This document shows positions 55,766-64,000 of a stretch of 64,000 bases of DNA, one piece after another. The translations under genes and the position numbers were made by a program. Every line of letters starts with the position of its first letter. The stretch's first letter is position 1. The notes below the pieces were generated by a model that worked only from the letters and a program-made list of their open reading frames with translations, was not told the origin of the DNA and did not search any database. Origin of the DNA: Tenodera sinensis (Eukaryota > Arthropoda > Insecta > Mantodea > Mantidae); assembly GCA_030765045.1 (NCBI GenBank), contig CM060964.1:153498990-153562989 (forward strand), written 5' to 3'.

Positions 55766-56507
55766 CAGTTAATAACATTGCATGTTGAATTTCTGGCCTG
55801 TGAATTCTGTTCATCCTTAATTAACTTTGTTTAATTTTGCATTACTTGTAAACCAGAAGAGATAAACAAAAATTACCACAACAAAATATAGATCTCATTA
55901 AAGCTTACAAGTTCTGTTTTGTGCCAATAGGTAGTTCTGCTCTAGAACTTGCTTTATGTCACTCAGCTTAATTTCCGCTTTAGAATACAGGAAAACATTT
56001 TACTTTATTGCTCATACTACAGCAAAAGGCGCACATCAATAAACCAATTTGCAACTTTCAACGCAACGCGTAACAAAAAGTCTAATGACATATTTTTATT
56101 TGTATACAAGCTAACTCATTCACTTGTTCCAAATTCCCAATTAGTTTAAAACATTGAGTACGAATTATATCAATATGGCTTGTAATTCTAGCTGTACTCA
56201 CAATTTATACTGAACAGATACAATTTCTTTGTATAAAACAGGTTCAAAATGTTTGATGACCTTGGTCATAACATTCCCAAATGCGCTCTTAGTCAACACT
56301 CACTAATTTCACCACACGCATGCACAAACGTTATGATCACGTAATAACCTTATTTTATCTATTTTTAATTATTTATTTATTTCAGTACTTAGGTGAAATT
56401 GGGTTACGACTTGGAATTATGTATTCTTCACCGATCCATAACCAAACAGTATTAGTAATACACAAAGTACATATAGCAAACAAAATTTTAAAAATAATAG
56501 GAATAAT
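55766..56507. other. No recognisable gene
   Basis: AT-rich; no coding support. Confidence 0.45.
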
Positions 56508-56509
56508 TA

Positions 56510-57756
56510 AGCTCACCGGGCAAAAAATTACTTACCCCTGGTCAACTCAACATTAATAATACCTGACACCACCTCTGGATCAGTTAAGTGTCTGGATTTG
56601 GTTAGGAGGTTAGTCCACAAGGTTCTGTAAGTATGGCACATCCAGCTGACACCACTCACGTATGAGTGGCTCGCGCAAATCCACCAAACTGTGAGAATGC
56701 TGATTTGGCGTTTCACCCGCTGTTTCAACATATCCCTCAAATTTTCGATTGGGTTCAAGTCGGGTGAATTTGAGCGCCAATCGAGATGTGATAAGGTGCG
56801 TGTGTTCCTCAAAATAGTCCAACACTCTTCTAGACCGATGGACCCTGCAGTTGTCACCTTGAAATAAAGGGGAGACAACAGCACAATCATCATGCAGATA
56901 CCGACTAAATGGTAGCACCTTCTCATCCAGAATGTTCAAATAAACATACTGGTTTATCCAATTGGTCACCTCATGGAGCGAGCCCAATCCAAAGTAAGAA
57001 AAACACCCCAAAATATCACTGACCTACCTCAAGCTTGAACCTGACCCTGTAAACAATGTGAGTGAAATGCTTCATGTGGCTGGTGGTGCACCAGACAACG
57101 TGCGCCATTCGAATAGAGGCAAAAACGTGATTTATCGGAACACTTGACATTCCGCCAGTCAGTTACTGTCCAGGTTTGGTGATTTTTAGCCCACTGAAGT
57201 TACACAGATTTGTGTCTCTGGGAGCAAGAGCCTCCTCTGAGGTGATCGACCCTAAATGTTCATGGAATGCAGTTCCCGCCACAATGTGCTCTCGCTAACA
57301 GATGCGGATGGACCTACATTCACGAACTGGAGCAATAACTGTCAGGTTTGGAAACGATTTGCGCTTACTAGCCGTAAAACTCGTCTCCGGTCCTTCTCAG
57401 TCATGATCCTTTTCCGACCACAATTTCGACGTCCTGTTTCGTGACCATGTGTATTGCACCACTGCTTGTAGACCCGTTTGATAGTCCCCTTCGACACACT
57501 AAGAAATTCAGGCACTTCATCTACCGTATGGCCATGGACAGGGCCAAACACGGTTGGCCCTTTTTGTCACCCTGTCACGTCGTTACATTTTCCCTTGTTG
57601 CACTACACTGAATGCTTGACACACCACATTTCACAGTTTGCTTAGACTCTATGACCATGTAACGACAGTGGGCATGGAGTTAACCACATGACTGGGCCAT
57701 AGTAACGATTCATCGCTGATTTCTACAGAGGGTGACTATTTTTTGTCCAGTGAGCT
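56510..57756 (-). mobile_element. Tc1 element with both ends (1247 bp)
   Basis: The left end AGCTCACCGGGCAAAAAAT and the right end (reverse complement) AGCTCACTGGACAAAAAAT match, with TA on each side (56508-56509 and 57757-57758). Length is typical for Tc1. The minus strand encodes a transposase with frameshifts (see next entry). Confidence 0.92.
56528..57551 (-). pseudogene. Tc1 transposase, frameshifted
   Basis: In order on the minus strand: TVDEVPEFLSVSKGTIKRVY (helix-turn-helix), RRNCGRKRIMTEKDRRRVLR (GRP-like linker and second helix-turn-helix), LGCFSYFGLGSLHEV (usually WGCFS), LFQGDNCRVHRSRRVLDYFE (second Asp in the usual QDNAPVH), and, in another frame, LDWRSNSPDLNPIENLRDML (catalytic Glu). 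Stops occur between 57320 and 57011, where the first Asp lies, and a frameshift falls between the Asp and Glu blocks. It cuts and pastes at TA in active relatives. This copy is dead. Confidence 0.85.
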
Positions 57757-57863
57757 TAATAACATCATGAAACTATCTTTGGTGCAAAGAAATACAAGAC
57801 TATGACTCTATAAGACGTTTGAGAGACCAGCTTTAAGACATGGTGGTGAAGCATGACACCACG

Positions 57864-58400
<537 letters not shown>

Positions 58401-58402
58401 CA

Positions 58403-60020
58403 TAGATGTTTACCCTGCCATTGACCATGACTCGTCCTTTCGTAATTTTGCACCTTTCTTACATAATTATCTTTATTTTTGTCCTTTCCTGATTCACTAT
58501 AAGACCCCTTTCTTTACAGTAGCCCTATATTTCCTTTAAAACCTTGTTGAGGCTATCCACTGTAAAAGAACTCACAATTATGTCATCAGCAATGAGATGA
58601 CCTGGAATTCCTTTATCTACTATCACTGGCATATTTTTATTTACTAATTTCAGGTGAACAATTATATCATCTATACATACATTACAGACTACTGGGCTCA
58701 TCTTACAACCCTGTCTAAGCTCTCGTTCCTGTGAAATTTCCTCAGTTACTTCTTTTTCCACCATTTAATACAGAATGTACTGTCCCTATTTGATTCTATT
58801 CTTGCTTTAATGTCTTTGGCTCTGTCCTCACTCCAACTTTGCTTCTCACTTTTTAACATTCTACTAAAAACTGCTTTCAAATTTAGCATCTTAATCGTAT
58901 CCTCATAATGGTTTGTTCCCCGGCAACATAAGACTGTTTTCATAACTGCCCTTGTCATTGTTTTGCCGTCCTTATCAAACCAATCACTGTAAAACTTATC
59001 TGGTTTTCTGGGTTTCCTTAGCATTTTCTCTCCTGCTCATTTTAATATAGAGTCAAAAGTTTTAGAGCATTATCTGCTTCATTTTTAAAGCCATTGCTCT
59101 TACTCCAGCTAAACAGACCGTGCACTTACTGGAGTTCAATAACATATAAAACTCATCGCTTAGTTCATGTTTCCATTTATATCATATCATCTCTGTAGAT
59201 ACACTATCCTACACTGTTCATTATAATATCTTATTTGTATTTCCAATGGAAAGTGACTACCACTGTTAATAGAATTTGGCGCTTCAAAATTATTCAACAT
59301 TGATATCCTTTCCCCTGGGCATAAACTGCAGTCAATTACAGTTTGTCCATTTTCGTTAATAAGTATAATTTCCCCTTGCTTGTCTTCTTCCCAGTAGCCA
59401 CTCAAGCTTATCATATCATTGTTTTCGCAAAAACTAATCAATTTATGTCCCTCATCATTCATAACTTGATCTTTATTAAGGCTAGTACACACAGCATTCT
59501 CTGTAAGACCCTGATCATAAATATAATTTTGTCTTGCCTATATATGCCCCACATTTTGCATTAAAATCCCCCACAAGCATAATTGCTACCACAGGGTTTT
59601 CTTAATTGATTTCCTCCAATTCTTTTTCTCTTATTTGATAAAGATCTGGGATATGAAACTGTGTGTTCTTTGGTGGGTTATGAACTATTCTGAAACACAA
59701 TAATCCCTCTAAAAATAATAACCTCAACATATTTTCTATATTGATTTTCTTTCTGTTAATCCTTTCAGATCCTATGAAATAAATGCTCCTATACCTTCTA
59801 ACTCTCTCCCTCTTACATTTCTTCTATTTCCTCTTATATCAATGAAATCAAAACCTTATACCCCACTACTATCCCCTTTTTCTATCCATGCTTCTACCAC
59901 AGCTAAGTCTGTAGTTTTCTCAACAGCTCTTTTCAACGTATCACCGTATCGTGTTTTAACCATTCACAATTCCAGAAACCCAATTTCAACATCCCTTCTC
60001 TTTTTCTGCACAAACCCTAT
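58403..60020 (-). pseudogene. Non-LTR retrotransposon ORF2 (APE endonuclease and RT) with an internal deletion
   Basis: Minus-strand order: a TDLAVVEAWIEK segment near 59900, AIMLVGDFNAKCGAY (59550, endonuclease GDFNAK), NEGHKLISFCENNDMI-type text at 59430, INENGQTVIDCSLCPGERIS and SGSHFPLEI (SDHxPL equivalent). A linker with DWFDKDGKTMTRAVMKTVL and AKDIKARIESNRDSTFCIKW follows, then directly RQGCKMSPVVCNVCIDDIIV and HLIADDIIVSSFTVDSLN (RT motifs 4-5, catalytic A/LADD) and GLIVNQERTKI. RT motifs 0-3 are missing between about 58765 and 58745. Translation ends at the microsatellite at 58400. The clade is unresolved; the APE-type nuclease excludes R2-type elements. Confidence 0.8.
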
Positions 60021-60787
60021 TCTGAACCAATACCCTTCCTGAAGCTTTCCAATCTATTTGTAACTCTAAGTTGCATTCCTTCTTTAGGAAGCGCTCCTCT
60101 CGAGTTACCTTCACTCGGGGGCCCAGACGCTTTAAATCTCTAATAGCGATCCACGTAGTGTTAAAATTACGTTGGGATCTGTAGTAGTAATGACGTCATC
60201 ATTCCTCCACAGGGGGACCTCTTCCCGCTTCCCGCGCAATCGCTGTTCCTAGAGCTGTCTGCTGATGACGTCACGCGGGAGGTGGTCAGTACCGATATTC
60301 ACACGTGCCGCTTGCATTTTACGATATAGTTTAAACCCCATCGCACTATCTATCTCTGCTCTTCTTATCTTGTTTTCTAACATGAAATGTCAACGCAGGC
60401 GTTTTAATTGAAAACAAAGCTCTCATTTGGTAATATTTCGTAAAACAGAAATAAAAACTATTTGTAGGAAGAAGGAATAACAGCGTGCCACATAATCGTG
60501 CGATTATTACTTTGTTAAGAGCTCCCAAAACGTTTTTTTCGCTTTCTTCGACATTTAGGTTATAATTGCAACGCAGCCCTTACTAAAAGGCCTTTTAATA
60601 ATGTAATAAACGAAAACAGGAAGCGAGCCTGACCTTGTTTCCCTTTCATTGTCTGAGCTGTTCTTCTAAAAAATAACTGGGTGGCCTCTCTTTTTCAGCA
60701 ATATGAAAATACAACGCAAAGGAAAATGAAATAAATAACACAATTATGACAGCTATCATTTTTGAAAATACCAATATATTAGAAACG

Positions 60788-60836
<49 letters not shown>

Positions 60837-61830
60837 AGAGAGAGAGAGAGAGTAAGAGAGGGGGGCGGGGCGTGGAGAAGTTTTGTCTATCGCTTTCGCC
60901 TACTGAATCCTTCTTTACAATGTGTAATTAATGAATATATAGAAGGATAAGGCTTGGTAAGAATACTTTGTACAAGAGTGAGTAAAGAAAATTATGTGTA
61001 TGTAGCACATCAGATTTTTAGTCCTGAGGACTATCAACGGGACTTCAGAAATTAATTAATTAATCGGATTTTCTGTAATAAAAATTTTACATGCCGATAC
61101 GGTGCCGTGTTTGCTGATTCCCAACTGGTATGGTGACACGCTCCCGGGTTCGATCTCAGAAAACAGCACAAGCACCATCCAAACTAATGAAAAGGTATGT
61201 AATGTCAAAACGTAATTGTTTATTTGGGCATCTTTGCTGAAAGTAATATAAGAATGTGTCTCATTAAGGGCAAATTGCAGCTCCTGAGGTAAAAAGAATG
61301 TATTCTATTCACTGTTGAAAACTCCATTCTTTTCCACATAAATTGATATGTGATATATGGGTTGTTGTACATTTGATAGTCGTCAGTAAAATTGGTTTGT
61401 AATTAGTAGAATGTGTTGATGAAGGTTTCCAATGTGTTTTCAGTTAAGGTATCTTTTATACCACATATCATTGCATTTTGCTACACCTTATTAATTATTG
61501 CTTAAGTGTTTACGCAATGGTACTGCCAGTCAATTCTTTAAATGGTATATGTAAAAACGGGTTAAAAGCGCTCACTTTTAATTGCTATCTGAACTGCGCG
61601 CGCTCCCCAACCTCCGTGTGACGTATGTTGTCTACAACCAATCGCAGCAATTGTGCCGGAGTGGCCTACTTTCTTTCTACACTACTTACGTTGACTCCTC
61701 CACACACCTGTTCGTGTCATCAGCTTCTTCCCAACTGCCAACTGCTGAGCCTCGCATAAGCTTCTCTCAGGTGTAATTTTTTTCTTTTGCGGTGACGTCA
61801 CTGCTTCCTCTACTCCTTGAACTTTAGCGT
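60021..61830. other. No gene; GC-rich segment, (TG)n and a tRNA-like box B
   Basis: Lies between the minus-strand ORF2 and ORF1 remains, so part of it may be an insertion into the LINE. 60070-60300 is GC-richer, with two ATGACGTCA-type motifs (60190 and 60265). GGGTTCGATCTC at 61147 is a box B-like site with no convincing box A. Confidence 0.4.
60790..60853. repeat. (TG)n followed by (GA)n microsatellite
   Basis: About 18 TG units, a CGCGCG step, then GA repeats. Confidence 0.95.
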
Positions 61831-61831
61831 T

Positions 61832-62570
61832 TTAGTTGCAATCCGTGTACCGCCTTGCCGGTGTATTCTCTAAGCGTGTATCACTCCCGGTCTTTTTTTC
61901 TACTGTTGAGTCTCTGGTTTCTTGTTGCGGTATCGTCTGTTTCGGTTGGAATTGCTGACACATATCCTCGTCTAGTTCAAATCTGTCTATTACTCCGTAA
62001 TTGCTTTCTTGCATATGATTATCGCCTGCAATACAGAGCTGCAAATTTCGAATGAAAGGTTTCTTACTGGCCTTCCTATCTTCCTTCATTCTCTGCATCA
62101 GACTTATTTTCAGAGCCCGTTGCTTTGGTGATAAATCTTTGTTAACTTAAATGTTGGTACCTTTAAGCCTTTTTGCTCTCCTTAGAACCTCATACGGCAT
62201 ATCTATTGCTAAACTTAACAATTATCATCCTTCTGTTCTCTCTTCTTCCGACACGGTAGGCTTCTACTTTGTCCAGTCTTCTTACTTCCACTCCTAATTT
62301 TTCTAATAAAATTTGTGCTATTTCTTGGCTAGGCCTAACTTCTCTTCAACTCATGTAAACACAAAATTAAAGCTTCAGTTTCTCTTTTCCAAAGCTTTCA
62401 ATCTCCCTTTGAATTCTTTTATTCCGTTATCTACCTACATCAAATTTTTCCTGAATTCTTCTTTTATGTCCTTGCCAAGCAACACTAAATTATTGTTTAA
62501 CCTTTCCTCTATCCACCCAGTTCGTTAAAAATCGAGTCCCATGCCTGTTGAGGATCCATGGAGCCACGAT
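61832..62570 (-). pseudogene. LINE ORF1-like RNA-binding protein, degenerate
   Basis: Minus-strand peptides in order: RIQEKFDVGR and NKRIQREIESFGKEKLKL (coiled-coil-like, 62470-62370), QILLEKLGVEVRRLDKVEAY and RVGRREQKD (62310-62240, resembling the ...EKAYRVGR... core of LINE ORF1 proteins), a VPTFKLTKIYHQSN block (usually NIxINEDLSPxQ), MQRMKEDRKASKKPFIRNLQ (62098-62040) and an acidic C-terminus. Stops and frame changes interrupt it. Its position upstream of the ORF2 remains on the same strand suggests one element, separated by extra DNA at 60021-61830. Confidence 0.55.
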
Positions 62571-62729
62571 GCATGTGCACACCACCAACCAATAACACTG
62601 TGACTATTACAATGCCCATGATTGAACATTGGATCTTGCTGTTTACTTTGATCCTCCAAATTCTTATTTTTACTCGAAAAGAATTCAATGTTCGCAGGAT
62701 AAGTTTCTATATCTACTCCCATTTTCGGT

Positions 62730-64000
62730 TATATCATTTATCCTCTTACTGTAGGAGCTCCCTCTACACACTTCCTTCACTTTGGGTACTGGCTTAGCAC
62801 TCCCAAATAAATATTTTACTATCACTGTGGAATTTCTAACAGCACTGTTATTCCTTGTACAGATATTAAAGGCGATAGCGCTGGTGATAAGTTAAAGGTT
62901 CTACGTAAACTTATGTAACAAAAGTTTGGTGACCAGTGGATAAAAACGCTTAATTTTAGGGATGGAGCAGACAGCGAAAGGGTGAAGCAAAATTAGCTTT
63001 TCCACAAAGCTTCTTATAACTAGACTAAGGTGTTTATGGAAACGGTTACTTCAAAATGAACGGGATTTTGAGTGGAAGACACAATACTACAACGGACCCT
63101 AAGGGCTCATTAACAGCGTGTGCAAGCTCATATGCCAGGGGCACTCTTCGGTAGCGAGAGGGGTTGGGGAGAACTCTATAGGGGATGCAAATAAGATAAT
63201 TCAGAGTTTAGTGGAGAAGTCATTTACTATAATGCTGGCTAAAGCCTGTCTGGCAGGAGCCAGGGCCAGAGTCTTAACTACCTCATTCAAACTCACCTTA
63301 TGATTTCTATTAGATATTAATTCACTTATAAATATATACCTTTGATAGATTCGGGCGTTGCTTGGGCAGAGCAACATCGAGCCATTGAAATTAGCCGAAA
63401 TCACAACAAAGCTTTGTGACCTAGATTGCAGATATTTGTACACCTTCTCCTTCGTGAACTAGCGTTCTACCCTTCTCAACCCCGAATTGAAATGGTTCCC
63501 CCACCTTATGCGGAATGTCACAACTCTCGGATTCTGGTTCGAATCCCACAGTTCATCCCTGCATTTCTCTCAGGGCCAGAAAATTCCCACCCCGGAATTG
63601 AATTGACTGTGAATGCATTTACTGGGGCGCTCTGCTGAAAGCGGCGCTGTTAGGTCTATATTGTGCACTTATAAAGCTTAGTGTTACTCCGACACAGTTG
63701 AAATGACTGGATATAAAGCGTAGCTCCGGTAGTAATATCTCGGCCTAACACATCTGAGTCCACGATAACGAGAGGAAGTTTTAAACGTTTGAGAAATTAC
63801 GGCGGATGTTGTGTTTGGTAGTCTGACAATCATATGTGGCTTCACGACGCACAGCGATCATTTGCATTCTATTGGCTGTTTTGGCTCAGCGAACGCTGAG
63901 TCATAATCCTACCTTGTTGATGCTGCTAGAGTTTGTCAACGATGACTCATCTGATTCCTTCTGATTTGTAGCTGAGTAAATGCTACTGTTAATTTCTTCA
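62730..64000. other. No gene; possible tRNA-like box B near 63535
   Basis: CTGGTTCGAATCCCAC at 63534-63549 is a perfect box B sequence, but a box A at the right distance is not obvious. It may be a SINE relic. No coding signal to the window end. Confidence 0.4.

Overview
The window is AT-rich, intron-dominated animal DNA, most likely from a large-genome, probably hemimetabolous insect. Reasons: many tRNA-derived SINEs with short AAC tails, several non-LTR lineages, hAT, piggyBac, Tc1/mariner-type, PIF/Harbinger and pogo/Tigger-like DNA transposons, very long trinucleotide microsatellites, and transposase families (DUF4817-type, insect IS630 types) that I know mainly from insects. The organism assignment is inference. 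No bacterial-style operons or CRISPR arrays are present.

The only host gene I can support is the 3' end of a 'nose resistant to fluoxetine 6' (nrf-6)-like membrane acyltransferase on the + strand. Its penultimate exon is at 3889-4031 and its last exon at 18341-18454, separated by a 14.3-kb phase-0 intron. A likely poly(A) signal lies at 19616-19621. Everything else recognised is mobile or repetitive.

Layout. 1-2756: decayed CR1/Jockey-type LINE with an 81-bp tandem array and an antisense LINE fragment. 3452-3804: near-perfect foldback element 84 bp before an exon. Intron 4032-18340: a degenerate conserved repeat-family gene (4.8-6.3 kb, -), a complete non-autonomous LTR retrotransposon on the minus strand (6590-10171) whose interior carries a 486-bp GAA array, a PIF/Harbinger pseudogene (11.6-12.4 kb), SINEs and a small foldback. 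About 21.9-29.8 kb: a degenerate Jockey-clade LINE, split by a hAT element (22276-23359, itself carrying a SINE) and by an IS630-type transposase gene (27.6-28.6 kb). 29787-32105: a second short LTR element. 32.9-34.4 and 43.4-44.9 kb: two inverted copies of one Tc1/mariner-type family. Between them are a second hAT copy, a SINE, a DUF4817-like fragment and a nearly intact piggyBac element (39847-42452). 45-52.9 kb: a hAT element with 8-bp duplications, a Tc1-like N-terminal gene, a 1.2-kb ATA array, a pogo/Tigger-like short element and piggyBac remains. 52.9-58.4 kb: foldback, diverged tandem repeats, a SINE inserted in another SINE, a Tc1 element with matching ends, and a compound TTA/GTA microsatellite. 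58.4-62.7 kb: minus-strand LINE remains.

No genes here appear to work together as a pathway. The window records nested insertions, many datable relative to each other by target-site duplications.
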